Assembly (NCBI RefSeq): GCF_002879535.1
Contig: NZ_PNOT02000049.1
Location: 1 to 48,035, forward strand
Reading direction: 5' to 3'
DNA length: 48,035 nucleotides
From: Mesorhizobium intechi
GTDB lineage: Bacteria; Pseudomonadota; Alphaproteobacteria; Rhizobiales; Rhizobiaceae
Notes under the pieces: generated by a model
Databases searched by the model: none
What the model was told of the DNA's origin: nothing
Seen by the model: only the letters and a program-made list of their open reading frames with translations
Shown here: in pieces, positions 35,744-45,871 of the stretch
Layout of the letters: every line of letters begins with the position of its first letter
How positions within the stretch are numbered: the stretch's first letter is position 1
Made by a program: the position numbers and the translations under genes

Positions 35744-36163
35744 ATGCGCGCCGCATTTTTCGCATTCGCAGTCATTCCATTCCTCTTCATGTCCCCGGCC
35801 CTTGCAGGCGATGCCGAAATCAAGGCTGGCCAGGCCGTCATCGACGGTCAGTTGAAGGCGCTGCTGGCCGACGACGGCGCCAAGGCCTACAGCTTCGCCG
35901 CCCCGAACGTGAAGCAGGTGTTCCCGACCGTCGACGCCTTCATGAACATGGTGACCAATGGCTACCCGCCGGTGCGCAAGCCACAGTCCTATGCCTTCGG
36001 CAAGGTCGAGCAGACGGGTCCGGGCTCGATTATCCAGCAGGTGCTGATCGTCGGACCCGACGGCAAGGATTACGAGGCGGTCTATACACTGCAGCAGCAG
36101 CCAGACGGCACGTTTCAGATCACCGGCTGCAGCCTGCGCGCATCCAACTCGCTGAGCACCTGA
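35744..36163 (+). CDS. exported DUF4864-type protein
   Basis: The 139-residue protein has a signal peptide (residues 1-21, ending PALA-GD). The mature part looks like a DUF4864 domain, an NTF2-like alpha/beta fold with IDGQLKALLADDGAKAYSFAAP and a C-terminal strand region ending FQITGCSL. One Cys is near the end. The AAGGAGA ribosome site is well placed. It is a single gene that ends four bases before the end of the convergent tgt gene. Function unknown. Confidence 0.8.
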   Translation: MRAAFFAFAVIPFLFMSPALAGDAEIKAGQAVIDGQLKALLADDGAKAYSFAAPNVKQVFPTVDAFMNMVTNGYPPVRKPQSYAFGKVEQTGPGSIIQQVLIVGPDGKDYEAVYTLQQQPDGTFQITGCSLRASNSLST

Positions 36164-36167
36164 GGGT

Positions 36168-37298
36168 CTAAAGGACCGGCATATCACCCCTCGCCCAGCC
36201 CTCGGTGATCTCGGCTCCACGCGCTTCGAAGCTGCCGGTCTCGATCGCGGCGCGAATGTCCTGCATCAGCTTCTGATAGTAGGACAGGTTGTTCCAGGTC
36301 AGCAGCATAGCGCCCAGTGCCTCCTGCGAGCGCACCAGATGATGCAGATAGGCGCGCGAATAATCCCGCGCCGCGGGACAATCGCTTTCCTCGTCGAGCG
36401 GGCGCGGATCGTCGGCATGGCGGGCATTGCGCAGATTGACCTTGCCGCGCCTGGTGTAGGCCAGGCCGTGCCGGCCGGCCCGCGTCGGCATCACGCAGTC
36501 GAACATATCGATGCCGCGCGCCACCGATTTCAGGATATCGTCGGGCGTGCCGACGCCCATGAGATACCGTGGCTTGTCCGCTGGCAGTTCGGGACAGGTG
36601 ATGTCGAGCATTTCCAGCATCACCGCTTGCGGCTCGCCGACCGCCAAGCCGCCAACCGCATAGCCCTTCAGCTCCATCGCGCTCAGCACCTGCGCGGAGC
36701 GCACCCGAAGTGCTGCATTGTCACCGCCTTGCACGATGCCGAACATCGCCTTGCCCGGTTGGTCGCCAAACGCCGTCTTGCAGCGCTCGGCCCAGCGCAG
36801 CGACAGTTCCATGGCGCGCTCGATCTCCTTGAGTTCGGCCGGCAGCGCCGTGCATTCGTCGAGCTGCATCTGGATGTCGGAATCGAGCAGGCCCTGGATC
36901 TCGATCGAACGCTCCGGCGACATTTCATGGGCAGCCCCATCGATATGCGAGCGGAACGTGACGCCCTTTTCGGTCAGTTTCCTGAGCTTCGACAGCGACA
37001 TCACCTGGAACCCGCCGCTGTCGGTCAGGATTGGATGCGGCCAGCGGGCAAACTCATGCAATCCGCCAAGCCGCGCGACACGCTCGGCGCCGGGCCGCAG
37101 CATCAGGTGATAGGTGTTGCCTAGGATGATGTCGGCGCCGAGGCCGCGCACCTGGTCCATGTACATGGTCTTGACGGTGCCGCCGGTGCCGACCGGCATG
37201 AAGGCAGGCGTACGGATTTCGCCGCGCGGCATGTCTATGACACCGCGCCGCGCCTTGCCATCGGTGGCAAGGACCTTGAAGCTGAACGGCTTAGCCAT
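36168..37298 (-). CDS. tgt: tRNA-guanine transglycosylase with degenerate zinc site
   Basis: Tgt exchanges guanine 34 of GUN-anticodon tRNAs for preQ1 in queuosine synthesis. The 376-residue protein keeps the active site: TDSGGFQ (general-acid Asp), the GIVQGGD loop, GGLAVGE (preQ1 pocket) and the nucleophile Asp in [14 protein letters not shown]. The zinc site is not kept. The family pattern C-x-C-x2-C followed 26 residues later by His reads Ser305-Asp-Cys307-Pro-Ala-Ala310 and Asn336 here, so three of four ligands are lost. The start ATG at 37298 lies inside the end of an 89-codon gene (8-base overlap), and queA is just upstream, so the three are cotranscribed. Confidence 0.93.
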   Translation of the reverse strand: MAKPFSFKVLATDGKARRGVIDMPRGEIRTPAFMPVGTGGTVKTMYMDQVRGLGADIILGNTYHLMLRPGAERVARLGGLHEFARWPHPILTDSGGFQVMSLSKLRKLTEKGVTFRSHIDGAAHEMSPERSIEIQGLLDSDIQMQLDECTALPAELKEIERAMELSLRWAERCKTAFGDQPGKAMFGIVQGGDNAALRVRSAQVLSAMELKGYAVGGLAVGEPQAVMLEMLDITCPELPADKPRYLMGVGTPDDILKSVARGIDMFDCVMPTRAGRHGLAYTRRGKVNLRNARHADDPRPLDEESDCPAARDYSRAYLHHLVRSQEALGAMLLTWNNLSYYQKLMQDIRAAIETGSFEARGAEITEGWARGDMPVL

Positions 37299-37560
37299 TG
37301 AATTCCTTGTCGTGGATGGGCGCGCCAGGGGCCTGTCTGTCGAGCGACTGCCGATATTGGATGCATCCGCGCATGAATTTGGGCCAGGGCGGCACGGCGA
37401 TCGACGGCTCGGTCTTTTCAGGCAGCAGATCCCACAGATCGGGATGATGCCAGCAGAGATCATGGCCTGACGTGTCGCGATGCGCGCGAATGCCTGCGCG
37501 CAGTTTCTTCACCTCGGCGATCAGGGCCTCGCGATCGAGGGTTTGCAGGTCATCATCCAT
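37291..37560 (-). CDS. small Cys/His-containing protein between queA and tgt
   Basis: I do not recognise this 89-residue protein. It starts within the last codons of queA (8-base overlap) and ends within the first codons of tgt (8-base overlap), so translation of all three should be coupled. The N-terminal 30 residues are a charged helix ([19 protein letters not shown]). The middle holds [17 protein letters not shown], with His33, Cys36, His38 and His39, a possible metal site. The end is Pro- and Arg-rich with Cys66. It has no signal or membrane segment. Its place suggests a role with queuosine enzymes or tRNA; that is inference. Confidence 0.78.
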   Translation of the reverse strand: MDDDLQTLDREALIAEVKKLRAGIRAHRDTSGHDLCWHHPDLWDLLPEKTEPSIAVPPWPKFMRGCIQYRQSLDRQAPGAPIHDKEFNG

Positions 37561-38638
37561 CGCTCGTCTCCGCTCGATACAGCAGGCTTGCATCTCCATA
37601 GGAGTAGAACCTGTAGTGGTTCGCAATCGCATGCGCATAGGCCGCGCGCATCGTGTCGAGACCGCTGAAGGCCGAAACCAGCATGAACAGCGTCGAACGC
37701 GGCAGATGGAAATTGGTTATCAGCATGTCGGCGGTGCGAAAGCGGTAGCCGGGCGTGATGAAGATGTCCGTGGGGCCAGACCACGCAGGCACTGTACCGT
37801 CCTCACGCGCCGCGCTCTCCAGCAGCCGCAGCGAGGTCGTACCGACGGCGATGAGGCGCCCGCCTCTCGCCTTGGCCGCGTTCAGCGCATCGGCGGTTGC
37901 CGCGCTGACCGAGCCGATCTCGGCATGCATCTTGTGGCCGGCGGTGTCGTCCGCCTTGACCGGCAGGAACGTGCCGGCGCCGACATGCAAGGTCACGAAG
38001 TGGCGCTCGACCCCTTTGGCGTCGAGAGCCGCAAAAAGGTTTGGTGTGAAATGCAGGCCCGCCGTGGGCGCCGCAACAGCACCTTCCTCCCGAGCATAGA
38101 TTGTCTGGTAGTCGGCTCGGTCGCGCTCGTCGTCGTCGCGCTTGGAAGCGATGTAGGGCGGCAGCGGAATGTGGCCGACGGCGTGCAACGCCTCGTCGAG
38201 GAACGGCCCCGACAGGTCGAAGCCAAGCAAAGCCTCGCCGCTCTCGCCCTTCTCTATCACCGTGGCATCGAGTTGGCCGAGGAAGCAGGAATTGCCGTCA
38301 TGGCCGAAATGAATGCGGTCGCCAGCGGCGATGCGTTTGCCTGGCCGCATAAAGGCGAGCCAGCGATCCGGCGCCACGCGCATATGCAGCGTGGCCTCGA
38401 CCTGCGCCTGTGCTACGCCGCGGCGCCTTATGCCTTTGAGCTGTGCCGGAATGACCTTGGTATCGTTGAACACCAGCACGTCGCCGGCTCTGAGCAGGGA
38501 TGGGAGGTCCCCGACTGTGCGGTCACCGAGCGCCTCGCCCGGTTTGACCATCAGCATCTTGGCGCTGTCGCGCGGCTCAGCCGGGCGAAGCGCGATCCGC
38601 TCCTCGGGCAGGTCGAAATCGAAGAGATCGACGCGCAT
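37553..38638 (-). CDS. queA: S-adenosylmethionine:tRNA ribosyltransferase-isomerase
   Basis: QueA transfers and rearranges the ribosyl group of SAM onto preQ1-modified tRNA to give epoxyqueuosine. The 361-residue protein has the usual start [18 protein letters not shown], the [11 protein letters not shown] motif, APTAGLHFT and the C-terminal [17 protein letters not shown]. Length is normal and no key motif is missing. Its ATG overlaps the stop of the upstream DMT transporter gene by one base (ATGA), and its end overlaps the 89-codon gene, as expected for a compact operon. Confidence 0.95.
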   Translation of the reverse strand: MRVDLFDFDLPEERIALRPAEPRDSAKMLMVKPGEALGDRTVGDLPSLLRAGDVLVFNDTKVIPAQLKGIRRRGVAQAQVEATLHMRVAPDRWLAFMRPGKRIAAGDRIHFGHDGNSCFLGQLDATVIEKGESGEALLGFDLSGPFLDEALHAVGHIPLPPYIASKRDDDERDRADYQTIYAREEGAVAAPTAGLHFTPNLFAALDAKGVERHFVTLHVGAGTFLPVKADDTAGHKMHAEIGSVSAATADALNAAKARGGRLIAVGTTSLRLLESAAREDGTVPAWSGPTDIFITPGYRFRTADMLITNFHLPRSTLFMLVSAFSGLDTMRAAYAHAIANHYRFYSYGDASLLYRAETSDG

Positions 38639-39087
38639 CAGTAGAGCCGGACGAGGAGCGCTCCGACCAGCAGCAGCACCGCGCCGGCGACGCGGCCGAG
38701 CGAGATTTCACGCACCGCGACACCGAGAAAGCCGATGCGGTCGATGAGCATGCCGGCGAGCAGCTGGCCGGCCACCAGGAACGCCATCAGGGCGGCGGCG
38801 CCGATGCGCGGCGTCAGGATTGTGGAGAGCGTGACATAGAAGCCGCCGAGCATGCCGCCGGCGACGAAAAGCCAGGGTGCCGGCGCCTTCCATTCGAGTG
38901 AAATGCCTTGCAGCTTCACCACCGTGACCGAGATGATGCCGAGCACGATGGCGCCCGACAGGAACGAAAACGCAGCCGCCGCGACCGGGAGACCCAGGCC
39001 GCGCGCCAGCTGCGAATTGATCGGTGCCTGAATGGCAATGAACGCGCCGGACAGGATGCCGAGAAGCGACCAGACGACGCCCATCAT
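38638..39087 (-). CDS. DMT-superfamily small membrane transporter (DUF606 type)
   Basis: The 149-residue protein has five hydrophobic segments and the look of a single DUF606/YdcZ unit of the drug/metabolite transporter superfamily: [19 protein letters not shown] near the start and [16 protein letters not shown] in the fourth segment. Such short proteins act as homo- or heterodimers. The substrate is unknown. It lies between ppiB (12-base gap) and queA (1-base overlap). Confidence 0.83.
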   Translation of the reverse strand: MMGVVWSLLGILSGAFIAIQAPINSQLARGLGLPVAAAAFSFLSGAIVLGIISVTVVKLQGISLEWKAPAPWLFVAGGMLGGFYVTLSTILTPRIGAAALMAFLVAGQLLAGMLIDRIGFLGVAVREISLGRVAGAVLLLVGALLVRLY

Positions 39088-39099
39088 TGTCGTTTCGCC

Positions 39100-39612
39100 T
39101 TACTTGACGTCGGCCGCGACCTTCAGCGACACGATCTTGTCGGGATCGACGACCGGTTCGCCGCGCTTGATCTTGTCGACATTGTCCATGCCTTCGATGA
39201 CCTGACCCCAGACGGTGTACTGGCGGTTGAGGAAGGCGGCATCGTCGAAGCAGATGAAGAACTGCGAATTGGCCGAGTTCGGATTTTGTGAACGGGCCAT
39301 CGAGCAGGTGCCGCGGCCGTGGTTGGCATTGGAGAACTCAGCCTTCAGGTCCGGCTTGTCCGAGCCGCCCATGCCCGCGCGCGACGGCGCGAAGGTGGGT
39401 TTCGAGGAATTGCCGAACTTCACGTCGCCGGTCTGCGCCATGAAGCCGTCGATGACGCGGTGGAAGACCACGCCATCATAGGCGCCTTCCCTGGCCAGTT
39501 CCTTGATGCGGGCGACATGGCCGGGGGCCAGATCGGGCAAAAGTTCGATGACGACCTTACCCTTGGTCGTTTCCATGATGAGCGCGTTCTCGCGGTCCTT
39601 GATTTCGGCCAT
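39100..39612 (-). CDS. ppiB: cytosolic cyclophilin-type peptidyl-prolyl isomerase
   Basis: The 170-residue protein is one cyclophilin domain without a signal peptide. FHRVIDGFMAQTGD holds the catalytic Arg and Phe, MARSQNPNSANSQFFICF is the central active-site strand, and YTVWGQVIEGMDNVDKI closes the fold. It speeds cis/trans isomerisation of X-Pro bonds. Its neighbour on the upstream side is a related exported copy, so the pair probably arose by duplication, one staying in the cytosol. Confidence 0.93.
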   Translation of the reverse strand: MAEIKDRENALIMETTKGKVVIELLPDLAPGHVARIKELAREGAYDGVVFHRVIDGFMAQTGDVKFGNSSKPTFAPSRAGMGGSDKPDLKAEFSNANHGRGTCSMARSQNPNSANSQFFICFDDAAFLNRQYTVWGQVIEGMDNVDKIKRGEPVVDPDKIVSLKVAADVK

Positions 39613-39639
39613 GTCAGATATCCTTTTGAAAAACAGAGA

Positions 39640-40227
39640 TTACTTGTCGGCGGCGATGCGCACCTTGATCATCCGGTCAGGGTCGGAGACCGTACCATTG
39701 TCCGCCTCGTCACCCTTCTTGATGTGGTCCACCAGTTCCATGCCGCTGACGACATTGCCGACGATGGTGTACTGGCCGTCGAGCGGCGGTGCCGGCGCGA
39801 ACATGATGAAGAATTGCGAATTGGCGGAGTTCGGATCTTGCGAGCGGGCCATGCCGACCACGCCGCGCTTGTAGTGCTCGGTCTGCGAAAACTCGGCCGG
39901 CAGGTCAGGCAGGTCCGAACCGCCGGTACCGACGGCCTGGGCGTTGAACCCCTTCTTCATGTTGCCGAACTTGACGTCGCCGGTCTGCGCCATGAAACCG
40001 TCGATGACGCGGTGGAAAGCGACATTGTCATAGGCATGGTCACGCACGAGCTTCTTGATCTGTGCGACATGCTTGGGCGCCAGATCGGGCCGCAACGCGA
40101 TGGTCACGTCGCCGTCCTTCAGCGTGATGATCATGGTGTTTTCGGGATCGGCGGCGTAGGCCGAGACCGAGGCGGTCACAAGACCGGCAAGCACGAAGAG
40201 GAACGAGGCGAGCCTTTTGAGCTGCAT
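39640..40227 (-). CDS. ppiA: periplasmic cyclophilin-type peptidyl-prolyl isomerase
   Basis: The 195-residue protein has a signal peptide (residues 1-25, ending AYA-AD) and then a cyclophilin domain with FHRVIDGFMAQTGDVKFG and MARSQDPNSANSQFFIMF. It should assist folding of exported proteins. The gene is 17 bases after coaD and 27 before the cytosolic copy. Confidence 0.92.
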   Translation of the reverse strand: MQLKRLASFLFVLAGLVTASVSAYAADPENTMIITLKDGDVTIALRPDLAPKHVAQIKKLVRDHAYDNVAFHRVIDGFMAQTGDVKFGNMKKGFNAQAVGTGGSDLPDLPAEFSQTEHYKRGVVGMARSQDPNSANSQFFIMFAPAPPLDGQYTIVGNVVSGMELVDHIKKGDEADNGTVSDPDRMIKVRIAADK

Positions 40228-40244
40228 GAGGGTTTTCTCCGGGC

Positions 40245-40745
40245 TTATTTCGCGAATTTTGCGGTGAGCGCGCCAGCAACAGCCGCCGGCACGAAGGGGC
40301 GGATGTCGCCGCCCATCGAGGCTATTTGGCGGACAAGTGTGGCGGTAATGGTGCGCACGGACGGGCTGGCGGGCAGAAAGACCGTCTGCAGCTCAGGCGC
40401 CATGGTTTCGTTCATGCCGGCCATCTGCATTTCGTAATCGAGATCAGTGCCGTCACGCAGGCCGCGGATCATGATCGAGGCGCCCTGCTTCCTGGCGGCG
40501 TCGATCACCAGCCCGTCGAAGGCAACGACCTTGATGCGAGCGCCATCGCGGCCGAATTCGGCCTTCGTGGCGGCTTCGATGAGTTGCACCCGCTCCTCGA
40601 AGGAGAACAACGGCTTCTTGCCCGGATGAATGCCGATCGCCGCATAGACGATGTCGGCCACGGCCAGCGAAGCCTTCAGCACATCGAGATGGCCGTTGGT
40701 CAGCGGGTCGAAGGAGCCGGCATAAAGGGCGGTGCGTTCAGTCAT
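40245..40745 (-). CDS. coaD: pantetheine-phosphate adenylyltransferase
   Basis: CoaD joins ATP and 4'-phosphopantetheine to give dephospho-CoA, the next-to-last step of coenzyme A synthesis. The 166-residue protein has the nucleotidyltransferase motif [13 protein letters not shown] with T-x-G-H, the [19 protein letters not shown] segment, and the second motif [16 protein letters not shown]. The start was taken at 40745; the frame is open for 25 codons upstream without CoaD-like sequence. It is the first gene of the run coaD-ppiA-ppiB-DMT-queA-ORF-tgt, all with gaps of 27 bases or less. Confidence 0.95.
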   Translation of the reverse strand: MTERTALYAGSFDPLTNGHLDVLKASLAVADIVYAAIGIHPGKKPLFSFEERVQLIEAATKAEFGRDGARIKVVAFDGLVIDAARKQGASIMIRGLRDGTDLDYEMQMAGMNETMAPELQTVFLPASPSVRTITATLVRQIASMGGDIRPFVPAAVAGALTAKFAK

Positions 40746-40939
40746 GGCAGGTGCTTCTAGCGAGCCTCTCTCGCAAAGGCAAATCCGATCGGTACGGAGG
40801 TCGTGAACCTTTTCCCGCACATGAACGACAGATGAACACGCTGATCACGATGCCTTCACGCAGCGTTCACTAGGTTGCACCTTAATAAGATGAAACCAAA
40901 ATCCCATCTATCCGTTGTAAGGCGCAGGAGAACACACAA

Positions 40940-41092
40940 ATGCTGATCTACATGCTCGCCACCGCAATGACAGTCGCCATGCTGATCGCCACCGTATTCG
41001 GGCTGCATCAGGAGGCACAACGCATCCGCGTCAAGGCAACCACCAAGCGCTTCGAAGGCTTCGGCCCCCACAAGCCGTATCGTCACTACTAA
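40940..41092 (+). CDS. 50-residue single-helix membrane peptide
   Basis: A short gene with AGGAG ten bases before the ATG encodes 50 residues. The first 22 form a membrane helix (LIYMLATAMTVAMLIATVFG), followed by a basic, His/Tyr-rich tail (QRIRVKATTKRFEG, HKPYRHY). This is a typical small inner-membrane protein with its tail in the cytosol. It lies alone between coaD (divergent) and gyrA (convergent). I do not recognise a family. Confidence 0.7.
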   Translation: MLIYMLATAMTVAMLIATVFGLHQEAQRIRVKATTKRFEGFGPHKPYRHY

Positions 41093-41114
41093 GTCAGTTC
41101 TGCACTTGCTGCCG

Positions 41115-41134
41115 CGCCGGCCAAAGGGTCGGCG
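41115..41134. terminator. possible hairpin between the membrane peptide gene and gyrA
   Basis: CGCCGGCC and GGTCGGCG pair at 7 of 8 positions around an AAAG loop, between two convergent stop codons. There is no clear T run on either side, so it is a weak terminator candidate. Confidence 0.35.
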
Positions 41135-41161
41135 TTGCTATGTCAAGACCAGGCCCAGGAC

Positions 41162-43963
41162 TTACTCGGCGTTGTCCGAACCAGCGTCGGTCTCCGGAGC
41201 AGACTCAGCGCCGCCCTCGATGATCTCTTCGCTTTCCTCGTCCGATTGCGGCTCGGAAATCCGCTCGACCGAAACTACCTTCTCACCCTCGGCGGTATTG
41301 AAGATAGTCACGCCCTTGGTGGCGCGGCTGGCGAAACGGATGCCGTTGACCGGCACCCGGATGACGGTGCCGCCATCCGACACCAGCATGATCTGATCAT
41401 CGTTTCCGACCGGGAAGGTCGCCACCAGGCGACCGATTTCAGCCGTTTTCGACACGTCGGTGGCGCGGATGCCCTTGCCGCCGCGGCCGGTCAGGCGGAA
41501 ATCGTAGGACGACGAACGCTTGCCGTAGCCATATTCGGTGACCGTCAGCACATACTGCTCATGCGCCTTGAGGAACTCATAACGTTCGTCTGAAAGCTCG
41601 GCCTCCTCGCCGATCTCCTCATTGGTCAGCGCAATCTCTTCCTCCTCGCCGCTGGCGCCGGCAGCGAGGCGACGCTCGGCGGCTGCCCGCTTGAGGTAAG
41701 CGGCACGCTCTGCGGGCGAGGCGTCCACATTCTCGATCACCGACATCGAAATGATGCGGTCGGTCTCGGCCATGGTGATGCCGCGCACGCCGACCGAGTT
41801 GCGGCTCTGGAAGACGCGCACGTCGCCGACGGAGAAGCGGATGCACTGGCCGGAACTGGCGGTCAAAAGCACGTCGTCATTGTCGGTGCAGGTTTCGACG
41901 CCGAGGATCTCGTCGCCTTCTTCCTCCAGCTTCATGGCGATCTTGCCGTTGCGGTTCACCTGGACGAAATCGGACAGCTTGTTGCGGCGCACGGTGCCGC
42001 GCGTGGTGGCGAACATCACGTCGAGTTCGCCCCAGCTGGTCTCGTCCTCCGGCAGCGGCATGATCGTGGTGATGCGTTCGCCCTGCTCGAGCGGCAGCAT
42101 GTTGATCAGCGCCTTGCCGCGCGACTGCGGGTTGCCGATCGGCAGCCGCCAGACCTTTTCCTTGTAGACTATGCCGCGTGAGGAGAAGAACAGCACCGGC
42201 GTATGCGTGTTGGCTACGAATAGCCGGGTCACGAAATCCTCTTCCTTGGTCGACATGCCGGAGCGGCCCTTGCCGCCGCGGCGCTGTGCCCGGTAGAGCG
42301 AAAGCGGCACGCGCTTGATATAGCCGGAATGGCTCACCGTCACGACCATGTCCTCGCGCTGGATCAGGTCCTCGTCTTCCATGTCCGCGCCGCCGTCGGT
42401 GAGTTCGGTGCGGCGTGGCGTGCCGAACTCGTCGCGCACTGCGGCAAGCTCGTCCTTGACGATCTGCTGGACACGAGCCCGGGACGACAAAATGTCCAGA
42501 TAATCAACGATTTCGGCACCGATCGTGTTCAACTCGTCGGCGATCTCGTCGCGGCCGAGCGCGGTGAGGCGCTGCAGGCGCAGTTCGAGGATGGCGCGGG
42601 CCTGTTCCTCGGACAGATTGTAGGTGCCGTCCTCGTTGATGCGATGGCGCGGATCGTCGATCAAAAGGATCAGCGACTCGACGTCACCCGCGGGCCAGCG
42701 CCGCTCCATCAACTGCTCGCGCGCCGTCTGCGGATCCGGCGCGGTGCGGATCAGCTTGATGACCTCGTCGATATTGGCAACAGCGATGGCAAGACCCACC
42801 AACACATGGGCGCGGTCACGCGCCTTGCGCAGCAGGAATTTCGTCCGCCTCGTGATGACCTCTTCGCGGAAGGAGACGAACGCCTTCAGCATATCGGTCA
42901 GGGTCAGCAGTTCCGGCTTGCCGCCATTCAGCGCCACCATATTGGCGCCGAACGAGGTCTGCAGCGGCGTGAAGCGGTAAAGCTGGTTGAGGATGACGTC
43001 GGCGACGGCGTCGCGCTTCAGCTCGACGACGACGCGATAACCCTGGCGGTCGCTTTCGTCGCGGATGTCGGAAATGCCTTCGATGCGCTTGTCGCGCACC
43101 AGCTCGGCCATCTTCTCGATCATCGAGGCTTTGTTCACCTGGTAAGGCACCTCGGTGATGATGATCGATTCACGGTCATTGCCGCGCTGTTCGATGTTCA
43201 CCTTGCCGCGCATGACGATCGAGCCACGGCCTGTCGAATAGGCGCTGTAGATGCCGGAGCGGCCAAGCACGATGCCGCCGGTCGGAAAATCGGGGCCAGG
43301 AATGATTTCCATCAACGCCGGCAAGTCGATCGCCGGATTGTCGATGATGGCGATGGCGCCGTTGCAGACTTCACCCAGATTGTGCGGCGGGATGTTGGTG
43401 GCCATGCCGACGGCGATGCCGCCCGAACCGTTGACCAGCAGATTGGGAAAGCGCGCCGGCAGAACCTTCGGCTCGGTGTCCGAGGCATCATAAGTCTCCT
43501 GGAAATCGACCGTGTCCTTGTCGATGTCCTCCAGAAGCTCGTGCGCGACCTTGGTCAGCCGCGATTCGGTGTAGCGCATCGCCGCCGGCGGGTCGCCGTC
43601 GATCGAGCCGAAATTGCCCTGCCCGTCGATCAGCGGTACGCGCAGCGACCAGTCCTGCGCCATGCGCACCAAGGCGTCATAGATCGAGGCGTCGCCATGC
43701 GGATGGTACTTACCCATCACGTCGGCGACCGGGCGGGCCGACTTCACATATTTGCGGTTCCAGTGGTAGCCGCTCTCATGCGCCGCATAGAGGATGCGGC
43801 GATGCACGGGCTTCAGGCCGTCGCGCACATCAGGCAGCGCGCGGCTGACGATCACGCTCATGGCGTAAGAAAGATACGAGCTCTGCATCTCCTCGATGAT
43901 GGAGATCGGCTCGATGCCGGTGGGGCCGCCGTCGGCGCCGCGCGGTGTCTTTTGGTCGGTCAA
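41162..43963 (-). CDS. gyrA: DNA gyrase subunit A
   Basis: GyrA is the DNA-cleaving and rejoining subunit of gyrase. The 933-residue protein has the helix-turn-helix with [19 protein letters not shown] (residues 85-103), the catalytic Tyr131 in [10 protein letters not shown], a long coiled-coil arm, and C-terminal GyrA-box-type beta-pinwheel repeats including the [10 protein letters not shown] box. It ends in an acidic tail, longer than in E. coli. The residue at the E. coli Ser83 position is Ala92, while Asp96 (E. coli Asp87) is kept. The start codon is TTG, with no strong ribosome site, chosen because the sequence MTDQKTP leads straight into the conserved core. Confidence 0.96.
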   Translation of the reverse strand: MTDQKTPRGADGGPTGIEPISIIEEMQSSYLSYAMSVIVSRALPDVRDGLKPVHRRILYAAHESGYHWNRKYVKSARPVADVMGKYHPHGDASIYDALVRMAQDWSLRVPLIDGQGNFGSIDGDPPAAMRYTESRLTKVAHELLEDIDKDTVDFQETYDASDTEPKVLPARFPNLLVNGSGGIAVGMATNIPPHNLGEVCNGAIAIIDNPAIDLPALMEIIPGPDFPTGGIVLGRSGIYSAYSTGRGSIVMRGKVNIEQRGNDRESIIITEVPYQVNKASMIEKMAELVRDKRIEGISDIRDESDRQGYRVVVELKRDAVADVILNQLYRFTPLQTSFGANMVALNGGKPELLTLTDMLKAFVSFREEVITRRTKFLLRKARDRAHVLVGLAIAVANIDEVIKLIRTAPDPQTAREQLMERRWPAGDVESLILLIDDPRHRINEDGTYNLSEEQARAILELRLQRLTALGRDEIADELNTIGAEIVDYLDILSSRARVQQIVKDELAAVRDEFGTPRRTELTDGGADMEDEDLIQREDMVVTVSHSGYIKRVPLSLYRAQRRGGKGRSGMSTKEEDFVTRLFVANTHTPVLFFSSRGIVYKEKVWRLPIGNPQSRGKALINMLPLEQGERITTIMPLPEDETSWGELDVMFATTRGTVRRNKLSDFVQVNRNGKIAMKLEEEGDEILGVETCTDNDDVLLTASSGQCIRFSVGDVRVFQSRNSVGVRGITMAETDRIISMSVIENVDASPAERAAYLKRAAAERRLAAGASGEEEEIALTNEEIGEEAELSDERYEFLKAHEQYVLTVTEYGYGKRSSSYDFRLTGRGGKGIRATDVSKTAEIGRLVATFPVGNDDQIMLVSDGGTVIRVPVNGIRFASRATKGVTIFNTAEGEKVVSVERISEPQSDEESEEIIEGGAESAPETDAGSDNAE

Positions 43964-44095
43964 ATCGGATCACAATCTAATCAGGAATCACTGACCGCTT
44001 ATATAGGAAGCACGGCCGAAACTCCAATGTTCGCGGCACTTTTCCAGTGTCATTTTTGATGGTAATTTCAAAAGGATACCGCTGATTGCGACGAT

Positions 44096-45871
44096 ATGGC
44101 CATGACGCTTTTCGCCGCCACAAGGCAAAAGCCCGCAATGGACCAACTTTCCCAAGCGAAAGCCGCAAGCGCCATGAATTGGCGCCGGTGGCTGCCTTTG
44201 CAGGCGCTGAGCGGCTGGCAGTTCCGCGATCTCAATGGTGATCTGGTCGCCGGCCTGACATTGGCCGCGATCGCCATTCCCGAGCAGATGGCAACGGCCC
44301 GGCTCGGAGGTTTTGCTCCCGAGGTTGGTTTTTTCGCTTTTGTCGCCGGTTCGGTGGCGTTTGCGCTGTTCGGCGCCAATCGTCACCTGTCGGTTGGCGC
44401 GGATTCGACCATCACGCCGCTGTTCGCGGGCAGCCTGGCGCTACTGGCCGCATCCGGCTCCCCGCATTATCTGGCACTGGCGGTCATGCTGGCGTTGATG
44501 GTCGGGCTGATCGTGACCTTGAGCGGCGTCTTTCGCCTCGGCTGGATCGCCGATCTCCTGTCGGTGCCGGTCACCACGGGGTTTCTGGCGGGCATCGCCG
44601 TCCATATCATCGTCTCGCAGATGCCCGGGATGCTTGGCCTGCCAGCCGAGAATGGAGAAACCTTGCGACGTGTCGGCGAGATCGCCGGCAATCTCCATCT
44701 CACCAATCCCTGGAGCCTGGGACTCGGCCTCGGCGTGTTCGCGATCGTGTTTTGTTCGGAACGGATCAGCGCCCGCATCCCTGGCGCCCTGATCGGCATG
44801 GTACTTGCCACGATTGCGGTTGTCGTCTTCGGCCTCAGGGATCACGGCGTCGAGGTGCTTGGCGCTCTGCCAAACGGCCTGCCGGGCGCCCATCTGCCGG
44901 AGGCCGGCCTCCATGACATGCAGGCGCTCGTTCCGCTGGCGCTGCTGATCGCCATTGTCGTCATGGTGCAGACGGCCGCCACCTCGCGGTCCTTCGCCTC
45001 GCAGCAGGACGACGGACCCGATGTAAACCACGATTTCATCGGCGTCGGCGCCGGCGGCATTTTGTCGGGCCTCTTCGGCGCCTTTGCCGTCAATGCCAGC
45101 CCGCCGCGGACAGCCATCGTCTCCCAGTCGGGTGGCCGCTCGCAACTGTCCGGCCTCATTGCCGCGGCCATCGTGCTGGCGCTCGGTGCCTTTGGCGGCG
45201 CCCTGCTCGCCAATGTTCCGCAGGCCGCCCTTGCCGGCGTCCTGATGTTCGTTGCCCAGCACATATTGCGCTGGAAGGTGTTCGCCAGCGTCTATCGGCA
45301 GGCCCCGGTCGAATTCGTGTTGATCCTGGTCACCATGGCGGCAATCGTGGTGCTGCCGATCGCAACCGGCGTAGCAGTGGGCATCGGCCTGTCGCTGCTG
45401 CATGGCATATGGAGCGCGACACGCACGGAGCCGATCGAGCTCGAACAGGTGCCGGGCACGTCCGTCTGGTGGCCTCCAGCCAATCCCAGCGCTGGCGTAG
45501 AACTCCCGGGCGTGCTGGTCGCGGCCTTCCAGGCGCCACTTTCCTTCGTCAATGCCGATCGCTTCAAGCGCGGCGTTTGCGACCTTGTCGATGCCAGGGA
45601 CGAAACCGTGAAACTGGTCGTGCTGGAGGCCAGCAACATCGTCGAAATCGACTACACCGCCGCGCAGGCCCTGATCGACACCATCCTTCATTGCCGCAAG
45701 GCGGGCGCGGTCTTTGCCATAGCGCGGCTGGAATCACTGCGCGCCCAGGCTGCGCTGGCGCGGTTTGGCATTGCTGAAATGGTCGGCCAGCAGCGCATAT
45801 TCCACAGCGTCGACGCGGCGATCAAATCACTTGGTCAGGGAAAGCAGCAAGGACAGGATGGAGTGTCATGA
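44096..45871 (+). CDS. SulP-family anion transporter with STAS domain
   Basis: The 591-residue protein has about 10-12 membrane helices with the SulP motifs LVAGLTLAAIAIPEQMA and VNASPPRTAIVSQSGGRSQLSG (given in part), then a C-terminal cytosolic STAS domain (about 475-585) with VVLEASNIVEIDYTAAQAL. Substrates of the family are sulfate, bicarbonate or other anions; the specific one is not visible. ATGs at 44096, 44102 and 44138 are possible starts. Its last four bases overlap the start of the ParB-like gene (ATGA), so the two are coupled. Confidence 0.9.
   Translation: MAMTLFAATRQKPAMDQLSQAKAASAMNWRRWLPLQALSGWQFRDLNGDLVAGLTLAAIAIPEQMATARLGGFAPEVGFFAFVAGSVAFALFGANRHLSVGADSTITPLFAGSLALLAASGSPHYLALAVMLALMVGLIVTLSGVFRLGWIADLLSVPVTTGFLAGIAVHIIVSQMPGMLGLPAENGETLRRVGEIAGNLHLTNPWSLGLGLGVFAIVFCSERISARIPGALIGMVLATIAVVVFGLRDHGVEVLGALPNGLPGAHLPEAGLHDMQALVPLALLIAIVVMVQTAATSRSFASQQDDGPDVNHDFIGVGAGGILSGLFGAFAVNASPPRTAIVSQSGGRSQLSGLIAAAIVLALGAFGGALLANVPQAALAGVLMFVAQHILRWKVFASVYRQAPVEFVLILVTMAAIVVLPIATGVAVGIGLSLLHGIWSATRTEPIELEQVPGTSVWWPPANPSAGVELPGVLVAAFQAPLSFVNADRFKRGVCDLVDARDETVKLVVLEASNIVEIDYTAAQALIDTILHCRKAGAVFAIARLESLRAQAALARFGIAEMVGQQRIFHSVDAAIKSLGQGKQQGQDGVS

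Noticed and set aside
35502..35765. 87-codon minus-strand frame upstream of the DUF4864 gene
   Set aside because: It overlaps the start of the DUF4864 gene on the other strand and has no recognisable features.
42329..44059. 576-codon plus-strand frame opposite gyrA
   Set aside because: Antisense to the conserved gyrase core and runs through the gyrA promoter; no family resemblance.
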